Assembly: GCF_021730395.1 (NCBI RefSeq)
Contig: NC_069373.1
Location: forward strand, 14,340,001-14,404,000
DNA length: 64,000 nucleotides
Source: Mercenaria mercenaria
Taxonomy: Eukaryota > Mollusca > Bivalvia > Venerida > Veneridae
Direction: 5' to 3'
Of the stretch, positions 14,866 through 26,223 are shown one piece after another. Every line of letters starts with the position of its first letter. Position 1 is the stretch's first letter. A program made the translations under genes and the position numbers. The notes beneath the pieces were generated by a model. It ran no database searches. It had not been told where the DNA came from and saw only the letters and a program-made list of their open reading frames with translations.

Positions 14866-15410
14866 TAACAACTGTGCAGCAGTGCAGATAAATGGTGTCC
14901 ATTCTGTAACAGCTATGCATACTGAACACACATGCACAGAAAGATGGTAAATCTAGGATTTCAGCACTTCAGTAACTAACATCAATTTATTGAATTTCTT
15001 TAACATGCAGTCATGAGATGGCACTTCCTTGTACTCAATACAAATTTTCCTATTCAAATGTGGTCTACATTTGCATCACATGACCTCACAATATATATTT
15101 CTGTATTGAATATAATACGTCACATATTGGACAGTTCAAAATTTAAAATGAATCCCAGTGTTAACTATAAAGTTTTCTAAAAATAAAAAAAAAAGTATCT
15201 CCCCACAAAATCTGAAATCATCATAGAGCTATAGCTGCATGAAAATTCACGAAGTTGAAATGTGTCAACAATAGACATAATAAGCCTAATACCAGTCACT
15301 CCTGTAAAGTTTCATTTACGGGGATTACGGAGTGATGTCAAGACAAGAACCTATGTAGACTTATTAATCAGAATCAGAAGAGCATAACTTTGTTAAAAAA
15401 TCACCTAACT
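14866..15410. other. non-coding, nothing recognised
   Basis: AT-rich spacer between the minisatellite and the TTAA MITE, with diverged array edge up to about 14940. Confidence 0.5.
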
Positions 15411-15414
15411 TTAA

Positions 15415-15619
15415 CCCTTAGCCTGCTTAATTTCTATAATGGACTGGTCCATCATTCAATCTGGGCAATGCCACTTATTATTTGAAGGGGTGTTTGCTGA
15501 AAATTTACTGACTGAACAGCGAACAGTGCAGACCATGATCAGACTGCATGGATGTGCAGGCTGATCTTGGTCTGCACTGGTCGCAAAGGCAGAAAAATTC
15601 GCCGCCAACAGGCTAAAGG
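15415..15619. mobile_element. TTAA-flanked MITE (CCCTTAGCCTG family)
   Basis: 205 bp with terminal inverted repeats CCCTTAGCCTGCT and AACAGGCTAAAGG, flanked by TTAA at 15411-15414 and 15620-15623. CCC-starting ends and the TTAA target are typical of piggyBac-like elements. A GACCATGATCAGACTGCATG / CTGATCTTGGTCTGCA inner hairpin is present. Non-coding. Confidence 0.85.
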
Positions 15620-15623
15620 TTAA

Positions 15624-16239
15624 AACCTTTTAAAATATTTGCAACAAAGCTTGGTACTGATCATTCCTATTAAGTTTTATTCAAGTCCCATCAAAAATAT
15701 ATGAGTACCGGTATTTCAAAGAAAGCTGATCAAGAAAAAGACATTATATAAGGGGTCGTAACCTAGAAAATAAATTTCCATTGGAACATGATATTGATAT
15801 GAATAACTAAACTTTATACCAATCATTACTGTTAAATTTGATCAAAATCTGACAAGTGGTGACAAAACTCCTAAACTGCATCTGTGAGTGTACATTATGT
15901 ATGAAAATCAAAGTCATAACATGGCAAAATTCATTCAACAGTAAAGCCCATTAAATTTGTGCCAAAACACTTGGTGCTGATTATACATGCGAAGTTCCAT
16001 TCAAATCCCACCAATTGTATAGAAGCAGATCAAAGAAATTAGCTGTCAGAGGACTGCAAATGTTAACTTCTGACAAAGCTACATCATTAAAGAAATTAAA
16101 TTCATGAAAACAGAGTCAAAAAGATGCATGTACCTTAGGCATTACATGCCGGATCATCACAGTGGACAAATGTGTGAAGTTTCAATCCATTCCTTGAAAT
16201 GGTTACTGTGATACCAGCTTATGTACAAAATATTTATAA
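15624..16239. other. non-coding, decayed HINE-type core
   Basis: Contains phrases such as CCAATCATTACTGTTAAATT and AAGTTCCATTCAAATCCCAC in worn tandem form, like HINE cores, but without recognisable ends. Confidence 0.4.
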
Positions 16240-16574
16240 AACAAGAGCTGTCAGTTGACAGCGCGCTCAACTATTCTCAGTACTTGATAGTATAATATTA
16301 GCTATGAGTAAAACTTTAACATTACAATAAGCATATTCTAAGTCGAAAAGGGGCCATAATTCAGTCAAAATGCTTGATAGAGTTGCCTCCTCCTTTTTAC
16401 AGACTGGAGTCATGATGGTAAACAAGTATGCAAAATATGAAAGCAATATCTCAATGGACTTTGAAAATATTTGGTGTGGTACGCAAACTTTAACATTTGT
16501 GTGACGCTCATGCTAACGCTCACGCCGGGGTGAGTAGGATAGCTCCCCTATTCTTCTATTAGTCGAGCTAAAAA
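16240..16574 (+). mobile_element. short HINE-B element
   Basis: Starts ACAAGAGCTGTCAGTTGACA (hairpin AGCTGTC / GACAGC), then CGCTCAACTATTCTC. It ends with ATTAGTCGAGCTAAAAA after a GC-rich ACGCTCACGCCGGGG tract. At only about 335 bp it has one core unit (TTGATAGAGTTGCC), so it is a minimal copy. It lies just downstream of BRK1. Confidence 0.7.
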
Positions 16575-16665
16575 TTAACCAAGTCTAAAACAAAGGGCAT
16601 AACTAAAAACCTTAACAGTATTTCACATTATTGTCCCATTTACACCTGAACATATATTTTCAAGT

Positions 16666-16671
16666 TTTATT
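16666..16671 (-). terminator. candidate BRK1 poly(A) signal
   Basis: AATAAA on the minus strand, about 120 bp past the BRK1 stop codon. It would give a short 3' UTR. Other signals further left cannot be excluded. Confidence 0.35.
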
Positions 16672-16789
16672 CAACAATTTGGTATAAGATGATATCCTCT
16701 GTAGAGTGCTCCATTTCTCTGTGCATTTCACACATTTAAATGTCAAGTTCACAATGTTGGCCTGCCAAATGTCCTCATAACTCCACACA

Positions 16790-16816
16790 TCAGTCCAAGG
16801 TCTGCCCTGTTGTTAT
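16790..16816 (-). CDS. BRK1: BRK1 (BRICK1/HSPC300), coding exon 3 with stop
   Basis: After the acceptor TTTTCTTGCAG the exon reads ITTGQTLD then TGA. Joined to exon 2 it gives ...YIEARITTGQTLD, close to the vertebrate BRK1 end ...YIEARVTKGETLT. Exon 2 ends in phase 0 and this exon starts in phase 0. The 27-nt coding part is followed by 3' UTR to the left. Intron 2 between exons 2 and 3 is 7.6 kb and contains the 1.7-kb inverted-end element, HINE-A, HINE-D and two HINE-B copies. Confidence 0.88.
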   Translation of the reverse strand: MTTGQTLD

Positions 16817-16986
16817 CTGCAAGAAAAATTTTTAAAAAATCTGTTTATTTCAGGACGTAAAACTTTCAGGATTATTTTTCAATGCTAAAGACAGGTTACC
16901 CACAAGAGATCAGCTGCTCTAAAGGCCAGAAAAGATATACCAAGCATTTTTCCTTAAGTTATTCACATTATTTCCTTCTTACACAA

Positions 16987-18685
16987 CACGGCTACTAAAC
17001 GCTAGCGCCACCACCAAATTGTGGTGATAAAGAAAAGAGCTATCGACATTTCCGTGGTGCAGCTATCGCCCGTTTCTACTTGTAAACACGTGAGTAAAAT
17101 TTATATTTTATCTTATATTTTCATTGATAGAACTTTTTTCGAAAATCGGAGAATGTAGTTCCGTGTAACAACACTTTTACTACAGGTTGGCTGTAATTTC
17201 ATTAAAATATTATGCAAGTTGTGGTGCCAGGAGCTTTTCTCCCGAATTTGACAGTGGCATATTTTCATATCGGCCAGTGTTGGAACACCGTTCAGATGAT
17301 TAGACGCACTGTAAGAATATACCTGCGCATGCGAAGGGTGTAGAAATGAATTACACGTATTCCCTTACACCAAACAATTACGAAAAACACAGTAAAAAGT
17401 TAAAACAGAACTATTTTTGAAAGTGGTGGTGCTATCTCTCAAGTGGTGGCACTATACAGTAGTGGTGGCGCTGTTGTATATGATTAGTGGCTGATATATT
17501 CAATTTTAATATATGAAAATGTCTGTCTGCAAGCCATGAAAATTTCTACAATAATCGATGTTATCAACCTATCCCACACTACACCCAAATTACGTTACTC
17601 AACAAAATACATGTAGTAATCTCTACATGGTCGCAAACAAATCTACATGTATATGGATTCAATAGACTGTACATCTAAGCTCTATTGATTAATCTTATTT
17701 AATTGATAGGAATTGAAAATGTACTGTACTCGCTTTTCAGAAAGGTCTTTTGTTTACAATGACATGCAAACGACGTATAAAAACAAAGGGGAGTAATTTT
17801 CAGAATCTTAATATAACAAATAAATTCTACAATATCTTCAAATTATTTCCTGGACATAAATCTTTTTTTGAAATAAAAGTATTGCTACTATTTTTCTTGA
17901 CCTGAATTGAAAGTACACTTACATTTGTATTTAAGTAGAATATTTAAAGGTTAGAAATAATTATACATTAACATTTTAAACAAAGCCAAATATTTACTTT
18001 GACTACAAGAGTCCCAAGGGTCTGTGAATATTTTGTTCTTTTTTTTTCTTGGATAGAGAATGTTTCATAAAGGTAAGTAAACTATGATCGTGTTTTTCTT
18101 TCTTTAATAACATAATTCCTTGCAGGAAAATTATCAATTAGAGAATGTTGGTGTTTTTGTTCCGGATGCGTCAGCAGTTCGTATTACTGAATGCCGTAAC
18201 AGCGCCACCACTGCTGTATAGTGCCATCACTAGAGTTATAGCGCCACCACTTTTAAAAATCCTGGTATATTTCTTCTAACCCGAGATTCTATTATTCATG
18301 GTGTGTGCGTATATAATTATTTATCATTTCTACACCATTTGCATGCCCAGCTATGTTCTTACAGTGTGTCTATTCATCGGAATGGTGTTCGAATGCTGGC
18401 CGATATGAAAATATGCAACTGTCAGATTCGGGAGAAAAGCTCCTGACACCAAAATTTGCCTGTTATTTTAATGAAATCACAGCCAACCTGTAGTAAAAGT
18501 GTTGTTACACGGAAATACATTCTCCGATTTTCGAAAAATGAAAATATCAATGAAAATATAAGATAAAATATAAATTTTACTCACGTGTTTACAAGTAGAA
18601 ACGGGCGATAGCTGCACCACGGAAATGTCGATAGCTCTTTTCCTTATCACCACAATTTGGTGGTGGCGCTAGCGTTTAGTAGCCG
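16987..18685. mobile_element. 1.7-kb DNA element with ~0.5-kb inverted ends
   Basis: The left arm (16987 to about 17480) and right arm (about 18190-18685) are inverted copies, with scattered differences, from CGGCTACTAAACGCTAGC inward through the shared CGAAAATCGGAGAATG and GTGTTGTTACACGG sequences. TACACAA occurs on both sides (16980-16986 and 18686-18692) as a probable 7-bp TSD. The inner edges carry short repeats of the GTGGTGGCGCT type. The roughly 0.7-kb centre is AT-rich and has no transposase. Superfamily is unassigned; a 7-8-bp TSD leaves P or hAT open. It lies in BRK1 intron 2. Confidence 0.8.
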
Positions 18686-18858
18686 TACACAAGGAAGTCA
18701 TCAAATGTTCATAATGACCTTAATTCACTCCTTTGCTTAGCACCCAGTATTAAAAGAGAAACTGGTTTCTCTCATACCCTTGTGGTGATAAATTCCATCA
18801 TTGTTGTATTCACAGAGTGATTAATGAAAGTTGTAGGACCTGCTTCAGAACTCATCTA

Positions 18859-19612
18859 AACAAGAGGGCCATGAAGGCCCTGTATCGCTCACCTGACCTA
18901 TTGCCCTAAAGATCATCAAGATTAACATTCTGACCAAGTTTCATTAAGATATGGTCATAAATGTGGCCTCTAAAGTGTTAACTAGCTTTTCCTTTGATTT
19001 GACCCGGTGACCTAGTTTTTGACCCCATATGACCCAGATTCAAACTTGACCTAAAGATCATCAAGGTTAACATTCTGACTAAGTTTCATGAAGATATAGT
19101 CATAAATATGGCCTCTAGAGTGTTAACAAGCTTTTCCTTTGATTAGACCTGGTGACCTCGTTTTTGATCCTACATGACCAAGATTCAAACTGGACCTTGA
19201 AATCATCAAGATTAACAATCTGACCAGATTTCATGAAGATATAGTCATAAATGTGGCCTCTAGAGTGTTAACAAGCATTTCCTTTGATTTGACCTGGTGA
19301 CCTAATTTTTGACCCCAGCTAACCCAATATCAAGCTTGTCTAAGATTTCACTGAGGGTAACATTCTGACCAAGTTTCATTAAGATTGGGTCAAAATTGTG
19401 ACCCCTAGAGTGTTAACAAGCTTTTCCTTTGATTTGACCTGGTGACCTAACTTTTAACCCCAGATGACCCAATATCAATCTCATCCAAGATTTTATTGAG
19501 AGTAACATTCTGACCAAGTTTCATTAAGATTGGGCCAAAATTGTGACCTCTAGAGTGTTAACAAGCTTTTCCTTTGATTTGACCTGGTGTCCTAGTTTTT
19601 GAGAGTAACATT
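18859..19612 (+). mobile_element. HINE-A element, truncated (copy 2)
   Basis: Begins with the hairpin AGAGGGCCATGAAGGCCCTG and GCTCACCTGACC, followed by five 145-bp units (CCTTTGATTTGACCTGGTGA, TTAACAAGCTTTTCC). The CAGGTGAGCTAAAAA end is missing: the core breaks off near 19612 at a GATGATGATGATAAAG stretch. Confidence 0.75.
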
Positions 19613-20299
19613 CTGATGATGATGATAAAGATACATTTCAAGTTTCAAGTCCTTATCTTATATTGTACTAAAGTAACATCAAGAAAGCGAAGATTGCCAA
19701 AACATTTTAAGTATGAAAAAAGCATAATTCTGTCAAAAATACAATTTGAGTTATGGGGATTGTAACACACATAATAAAGAGATATTTTCAATTTCAAGTC
19801 ATTATCTTTTAAAGAACCAAAGATATGTCTATAAACAAAGCTTTAAAAAAAAAATTAACATGAAAATATTTCCAAGTATAGCAACTTTGTGACCTTGACC
19901 TTGGATATATTAGGCCTAGCCCTAGCCTGGCTCCCTGGCTGCATGGTTATTTTTTTTATATAAATACTGCAAGCAAAATAAGAAAATCTCTAAAATAGCA
20001 CATTTTATCTGATGGCTGAACCATACAGCCTGGTGAAAGTTGGCCAATGTAACCCTAGATTACCCCTGTAAACTGTTAACTACTGAGAACCCTATCAATT
20101 GTAAGGCAATTAACTATCCTACCTAATGACAAGTTCTCCTTACCAATTTGATAAGGGTCATTTGAGAAAACATCCAAGATGTTGTTATTTTCTGGAAAAG
20201 TATAATATTGAGCCCATTCATGATTCAACAGTTTAATAGTAAATGTAAGTGTAAAAATATTGTATGTGAATAATTACTTGGAATTAACATAAACTCAGG
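19613..20299. other. decayed HINE-type core
   Basis: Units with TCAAGTCATTATCTTTTAAA and TAATTCTGTCAAAAATACAA, resembling HINE-B cores, merge into unrelated AT-rich DNA. Two near-identical phrases ending GACCTTGACCTTGG (near 19900 and 23030) tie this to the 22.9-23.4-kb region. Confidence 0.45.
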
Positions 20300-21523
20300 A
20301 TCTTTTTGTGCCCCCCATGAGTGGTGGGGGCATATAGATTTGCTCTTGTCCGTCCGTCCTTCCATCCGTCCGTCCGTCCTCCGTCCGTCCTTCCGAGAAT
20401 GTTGTGTCGCGCCTAGCTCCAAAAGTATTTGATGTAGAGTCACAAAACTTTACGGGAATGTTGGTCAGCATGTGTAGTTGTGCACCTGGGGTTTCGCGTC
20501 CGGATTCATTCTGTCGTGTAGGAGTTATGGCCCCTGACTTTGTATAGATTGGTCATTTTAGTGTTGTGTCGCGCCTAGCTCCAAAAGTATTTGACGTAGA
20601 GTCACAAACTTTACAGGAATGTTGGTCAGCATGTGTAGTTGTGTACCTGGGGTTACGTGTCCAGATTCATTCACACGTGTAGGAGTTATGGCCCCTGACT
20701 TAGAAAAAAATTGGTCATTTTAATGTTGTGTCGCGCGTAGCTCCAAAAGTATTTGACCTAGAGTCACCAATGTTTACAGGAATGTTGGTCAGCATGCGTA
20801 GTTGTGCACCTGAGGTTTCGCCTCCGGATTCATTCAGTCGTGTAGGAGTTATGGCCCCTGACTTAGTAAAAAATTGGTCATTTTAATGTTGTGTCAGGCG
20901 TAGCTCCAAAAGTATTTGACCTAGAGTCACCAAAGTTTACAGGAATGTTGGTCAGCATGCGTAGTTGTGCACCTGAGGTTTCGCCTCCGGATTCATTCAG
21001 TCGTGTAGGAGTTATGGCCCCTGACTTAGTAAAAAAATGGTCATTTTAATGTTGTGTCACGCGTAGCTCCAAAAGTATTTGACCTAGAGTCACCAAAATT
21101 TACAGGAATGTTGATCAGCATGTGCAGTTGTGCACCCGGGGTTTCGCGTCCGGATTCATTCAGTCATGTAGGAGTTATGGCCCTTGACTTATTTTGTTTT
21201 TTAAGTTTTTTCATTACACAAGACCAGACTTCTTGTCCAGACTTACTCAAAAAAAAAAGTTTGTGAAACATGTATGTTAAAATTTACTTGACCTAGAATC
21301 ATAAAACATTAGAGGATTGTTTTATAGCCTGTGAAGTGTTCCCTTTACAATTTTACTCAGCTAGGCCAGAGTTATGGCTAACTAAGTGAAAAATACACAT
21401 AAGGTTCTTAAAAGTTTGTGTTGCAAACATCTTAAAAAATTATTTAACCTGAGTCATAAAACCATGTTACAGTGGCAGGAGTGGGGGGGGGGGGGCTATG
21501 TCCTATGGACACACATCTAGCTT
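20300..21523 (+). mobile_element. HINE-D element, 162-bp core repeats
   Basis: Starts TTTGTGCCCCCCATGAGTGG, a strong GCCCCC/GGGGGC hairpin, then a (GTCC)n tract and about five 162-bp units (GTTGTGTCGCGCCTAGCTCC, GGAGTTATGGCCCCTGACTT). It then runs through worn units to a G14 run at about 21482 and an end hairpin GTCCTATGGAC near 21510. Same plan as HINE-A to C but with different ends. No coding capacity. Confidence 0.7.
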
Positions 21524-21878
21524 TATGAATTAAAGGTTTTATTAATTGTTAATTACGGACACTCCACCTAAAGAAAGTGTTATGGTAAACTTTAAACCCT
21601 TACATCAAAAAAAAAATCAAATGTATTCTATGTGCAGAAATGAAAGAAAACGGAAAAGAAAGACAACGCTTCTTTCATGGTCAAGAAAAAACAGACTTAT
21701 GGTACATAATTGAGCAAGTTTGGGTATTAATATTTCGGAAGATGAGTACAGCGAAATTTTCTGTAGAAATTGTGCTAATGACTCGACTACGTATGACTCG
21801 CGCGTTGCATATCCTACAGTTGTTTTTATGGGGCATACATTGGAAAATTGTGAAAATATTATAATAAACAAATAATTA

Positions 21879-23436
21879 AAATAGCAAGAGATGTCCGTAA
21901 GACAGCCAATGCTCGACAATTCAAAGTATTGTCCCAGAAGCAGGAAAATGTTACCCTAAATGTTAAACTATATTTAGAGTTCCAATCAAGTATCTGCATT
22001 AGTTTTGGAGATAGTAACTTGCAAGCAAAACTTTAACCAGAAGTTTTATGTTCAAAAGGGGACATAATTTGATCAAAATGCATGTCAAAGTTATTGGACG
22101 TGATGCAATGAACTAGTTTTATAACCCCGAAGGCACATGTGAAGTTTCAATTTAATATCTGCATTTATTCTGCAGATAGTAACTTGCACGCAAAACTATA
22201 ACCAGATTTTTCTGTTACATATATTTTACTTCATTTTTTCCTTTGTATATATCCTGTAAATACCCTGCCTTCACACCTCCTTTTTCAATTTCACAAGAGC
22301 CACAAGAGGAAAAAATCAAATGCAAATGGGGCAATTTTAAAGTTAAACTTTTGCCACTGCCAGAATAAAACATCATTTCCTTTGAACATGCTCTTGGTTT
22401 GGTCTTATTTGTTCATAATTATTTTAAATTGTTTAGACCTTTAAGTATAGCTTCACCCATTTCACTATTAAAGGTGTACTTTATAATGATCTAATTCTTG
22501 AAAATAGATCACAAATCCTCTGTTAAATATGCATCCCTTTTGTATGAAAGCACATTCCTGTTGCCTGATAAGCCATTACAAGCTGCGAGCAGGCCATAAA
22601 TCGGTAAATTAGCTTCGGCTCATTAAATGGTGGCTAGCACATGAAACCCTTAGATAACATGTCACAGTGATAGCTGCTGATTATCACTAAAAGAAATTAA
22701 TGGGAATTTGTCTCACAAATTTGTGAGACACTGTAAGCCAACTTTCACCAGTCCCTATGTTCGGAGCCAGGGGCAATAAAAATGTCAATGTAGAAACAAC
22801 CTGCTGGAGTTACTTCCCTCTTAATGAATAAACATATATGTAAATAAGAACAAACATAGGGATGGGAGCCAGTCTAGCCTAGCCCCTGCACATACTTTGT
22901 CTGTATGCTGGACAATGTTTATGTGAACTCACAGTATGATATAAGCAATAGCAACAAAGATATGACAGAAAAACAAAGGTTGCTGAAAAACTTTTAACCT
23001 TAAAAATAACCTAAGTATAACACCTTGGTGACCTTGACCTTGGGTATAATGGGCCCAGCCCCTGAATACTGTAAAATCATTAATATTCGTGGGGGACTAA
23101 TTTTCGTGGATTTCGTGGTTGAGTCAATCTACGAAATTTAATCCCAACGAACAAGTAAAATTCCCATTTACTTTATGTTCAAAAGTTGTAATCCACGAAT
23201 TCATATCCCCACGAAATTGCCATTTTTCATGCCTATGAAATTAAATGATTTCACAGTATACTGTTTGTATGCTGGACAATGTTTATGTCAAGTTACAGTA
23301 AGATATAAGCAATAGTAACAAAGATATGACAGAAAAACAAAGGTTGCCGAAAAACTTTAACCAAGAAAGCTCACGCCGACGCCAACGCCGGGGCGAGTAG
23401 AATAACCCCCCAAGTCTCCGAATAGTGGAGCTAAAA
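21879..23436 (+). mobile_element. HINE-B element with nested MITE
   Basis: Starts AGCAAGAGATGTCCGTAAGA (hairpin), then CCAATGCTCGACAATTC, and ends with a GC-rich ACGCCGACGCCAACGCC tract and CCGAATAGTGGAGCTAAAAA. The core contains worn units (TGCAAGCAAAACTTTAACC). A 188-bp MITE at 23069-23256 splits a core repeat whose two copies (22937-22998, 23302-23362) share GATATAAGCAATAG and AAAAACAAAGGTTG. The middle (22400-22900) is too worn to assign and may hold further insertions. Confidence 0.6.
23069..23256. mobile_element. 188-bp MITE with TA duplication
   Basis: Terminal inverted repeats CTGTAAAATCATTAATATTC and (inverted) CTGTGAAATCATTTAATTTC are flanked by TA on both sides, at 23067-23068 and 23257-23258. 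The interior carries inverted CGTGG/CCACG blocks (TTTCGTGG, CCACGAAATT). The TA target points to Tc1/mariner-type mobilisation. It is inserted in a HINE-B core. Confidence 0.8.
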
Positions 23437-23723
23437 ACTAAATCACTTGCATGGCCTTATTTTTTTTTACCTTTACTATATAATTTTATCATGACAAAGT
23501 GTATCATGAAGGCAACAGTTTTTTGTTTAATACAAAAAAAAAACATTCACTGATATGACCCAGACAGTCAAGTTGTACCATTTGCACAAACTTGGAAAGG
23601 TCCATACATTACAATGATGCTTCTATCATGCTTTGTTCTGTTCATGAGCTTTTTCTCTTTTTTTAAACTCTTGAGCTCCTTAGTGAAGTGGTTTCAACCT
23701 AAATTGCAGTAAATGTATATTCA

Positions 23724-24355
23724 ACAAAAGCTGTCCCTAAGACAGCGTGCTGGACTTATCTCAGTGCTTGACTCTGAATTGGAGCTTTGCCAGTAGAACA
23801 AAATCAAAATTAAAAAGGGACATAACTCTGTGAAAATTCAATCAGAGTTACAGGAATTGTGCCTCCTGATGAAGACTTTGATAGTAAATAACTATTTTGA
23901 GATTCAAGTCAAAAACTTTAATAGTAACAGAGATATTTGACTTTATCAACAATTTCAACAAAATATAAGTTAAAAAGGGGCATAATTCTGTCAAAATTCA
24001 AATCAGAGTTATCAAGATTGTGTCTCCTGGTGCAGACTTTGATAGTAAATAACAATTTTAAGTTTCAAGTCAAAAGCTTTAATAGCAACAGAGATATTTG
24101 ACTTTATCAAAAATTTTAACAAAAAATTCTAAGTTAAAAAGGGGCATAATTCTGTCAAAATTCAAATCAGAGTTATGGAGATTGTTTCTCCTGGTGTAGA
24201 CTTTGATAGTAAATAACCATTTTAAGCTTCAAGTCAATAGCTTTGATAGTAACAGAGATACTTGACTTTATCAAAAACTTTAACCAAAGGCGACGGCGAC
24301 ACCAGGGCGAGTGCAATAGCTCTACCTTTTCTTTCAAAAGTCCATCTAAAACTGA
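23724..24355 (+). mobile_element. HINE-B-like element, 180-bp core units
   Basis: Starts ACAAAAGCTGTCCCTAAGAC (hairpin), with three core units containing GGGGCATAATTCTGTCAAAA and GACTTTGATAGTAAATAAC. It ends with a GGCGACGGCGACACCAGGGC tract and a worn AGTCCATCTAAAA. It lies about 100 bp downstream of BRK1 exon 2 (gene orientation). Confidence 0.65.
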
Positions 24356-24452
24356 CTGACAGGGGCTTCTTCCCAATTTCGTGAAAAATTTAGTTAAACT
24401 TTAGTACCTATATCACAGTACTTGCAACTTAGTACTATTTCGTGGTACTTAC

Positions 24453-24535
24453 CCTAGCTTCTATATACTCTACTCTCCTCTCCAGCTGTGTCAACTTTTC
24501 ATTAAGTGTTGCAAGCCTGGATCTACATGAGGTAT
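24453..24535 (-). CDS. BRK1: BRK1, coding exon 2
   Basis: Minus-strand exon between TTTATTGTAG and the donor GTAAGT. Entered in phase 1 (first base of Asp42 comes from exon 1), it encodes [20 protein letters not shown] then VEYIEAR. This matches the coiled-coil half of BRK1 (human: [19 protein letters not shown]), which packs against SCAR/WAVE and ABI in the WAVE regulatory complex that activates Arp2/3. Length is 83 nt and it ends in phase 0. The heptad leucines of the coiled coil are all present. The exon is flanked by an 11.9-kb intron upstream and a 7.6-kb intron downstream. Confidence 0.95.
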
Positions 24536-24545
24536 CTACAATAAA

Positions 24546-25360
24546 AAAATAACAATTCTGATTATTAAATAGCGATATTGCATGGTGCCAATGGCCCAGC
24601 ACCTCTGTCTTCAACTCTCTAGGTTTCTTTCGGGGTTACCTCACCCTTAGTTCCAAGTTAAAACCCTATCCTGGGAACACAGGAGCTATTTGTCCCATAG
24701 CTACGCTATGACGCTATGATTATTAAATGCCTTATTGATAGAAAAAAATTGAGCTTTGTTACGGTTCTTGCACTGAGATCCTTGACAGTATTCCATAAAA
24801 AAAATTAATCTTCCTTATAAAAGACTATTTTAAATGAATAGTTACAATTCACACAGTTTTAGAAATCAAATAAAGACTTTTCACTGCACATGCCCCAGAT
24901 GATGCTAGCCTACAAACAACAAAACTTCAAAGTTTCATTGAAATATTATATGGATTTAATACCTTTATTTTAGTTTAAAGTTTGAGATTTAACAAAGGGA
25001 GTCTATGATAAAGTCCGAGTAAAATGTAATCATTACCCAAGTGAAATAAGTATCATTCTGCAATGTTTTGGACATGTTAAAATTATGAATTCTGTGTAAT
25101 TTATAGCAGAGCTACCAGCGACGCAAAGCGGCACCGACTTGCATTATGGTTTAAGACATAAGAGGAAAACAGGTATAGATCAAGCGCATACTATCGAGCT
25201 GAAAATTTGTGGCATTTATTGGAATCCGTGCTGTTTGATTTTCTCCCAGTAGACTATGCGCATAGTAATTAATGGGACAGCAGACACTTGCTGAAGTTGC
25301 TGTTAACAGATTATAAAAGCAGTGATTTTTTTGGAAATAATTAAACTACCTGTGCTTCGG
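24546..25360. other. BRK1 intron 1, no recognised element
   Basis: Intronic DNA without a definable repeat or exon. A short stretch near 24590-24720 is GC-richer than its surroundings but matches nothing I know. Confidence 0.5.
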
Positions 25361-25364
25361 CTTA

Positions 25365-25420
25365 CTGTGTCAACGCTCTACTAATTGAGCTATCGAGGCC
25401 ACCCGATAAGAAAACCGCTA
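25365..25420 (-). repeat. tRNA-like A-box fragment
   Basis: The minus strand reads ATAGCTCAATTAGTAGAGCG, a nearly perfect tRNA D-arm/A-box, preceded by GTGGCCTCG. No matching T-arm follows at tRNA distance, so this is a broken SINE head or tRNA relic. The structured insert at 25451-25562 begins only about 30 bp away. Confidence 0.5.
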
Positions 25421-25450
25421 CAAATGTACTGTACACTGTCAACGTCTACA

Positions 25451-25562
25451 TAGTTGAACTAATTCAACGTATACAGTTTGTTTTATATTGTGACAGTCAA
25501 ACTGCGGTAGCTGCAAAAGTCAAAAATTAAAAAGCAGCCACTCAGCAACAGTAGCTTGTCTA
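25451..25562 (+). mobile_element. small structured insert, copy 1
   Basis: Runs from TAGTTGAACTAATTCAACGT to about TAGCTTGTCT and contains the hairpin CAGTTTG...CAAACTG around a loop with ATATTGTGACAG. It matches the 37238-37338 insert on the opposite strand. Imperfect 10-bp repeats AACGTCTACA / AACATCTACA border it. No terminal inverted repeats or coding frame. Confidence 0.5.
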
Positions 25563-25654
25563 ACATCTACACAGCCTATGGGAAAGCGATAAAACCAATA
25601 ACTTTACATGACTGTGTACTGTGATTTATCCTCCATTATTTTGGTCTTTCGAAG

Positions 25655-25705
25655 TTTTGACATTTAGATTGCCCCGTCACAAATTTAACAACAATCTAAA
25701 CGTCG
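25655..25705 (-). repeat. hairpin relative of the small insert
   Basis: The minus strand has TTTAGATTG ... CAATCTAAA around a loop containing AATTTGTGACGGGG. The loop matches the inserts at 25.45 and 37.3 kb, but the stem has a different, still complementary sequence. The adjacent AATAATTCGACGT also matches. Confidence 0.5.
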
Positions 25706-25772
25706 AATTATTTTGACGCTAGCACTGTGAGGACTAGTCCAACTAATTTGACGTGACTCTAGGAAATATTGA

Positions 25773-25997
25773 GATAATTTTTTCATAAGGGCAATATCCC
25801 CACTTGCGTCAAACACTCGAAAGACCAAAATAGTTGAAGTAATTTCGGATGAAATTATCATCGCTGCCGATGCATTACATGCTATAGGAGAGATCCTGTT
25901 TGTATACAAATCTGGTGTATTTTCTATTTTAAGAACTGATAAGACAGTGATCGGGTGGACAGAAGCCGATCCTCCATGTGTTTTTTGTAAACAGTGA
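25773..25997 (+). other. short open frame of unknown status
   Basis: A 74-codon stop-free frame without any Met reads ...KTKIVEVISDEIIIAADALH... and ends ...PPCVFCKQ before TGA. Its composition is protein-like, but I recognise no family. A GTAAAC donor-like site is near its end and no convincing acceptor precedes it. A 131-codon frame on the opposite strand (26080-25685) overlaps it. Either may be chance, or this may be a fragment of a transposed gene. Confidence 0.15.
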
Positions 25998-26223
25998 TGT
26001 TTTCTTAACTTTCTAAACTTTCTTAAATCACAAATTATATCAACGATTTTTGATGAATGGAAAGGTAATAAAACATGCAATTTATTGATTACTTTTAATT
26101 GTTTTTTCGAAATAAAATGGATTAATTATGAATGCTTAACTTACACTGTTTTTCTAAAAGTTTTCAACATCACTACGCCGCTTTTAAAATCATAATAATG
26201 TCATTTAAAATGGTCATTCATTG

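Noticed and set aside
25685-26080. 131-codon minus-strand frame as a gene
   Set aside because: The longest chance-type frame in the BRK1 intron; no recognised domain, overlaps a plus-strand frame, and no transcript-like signals.
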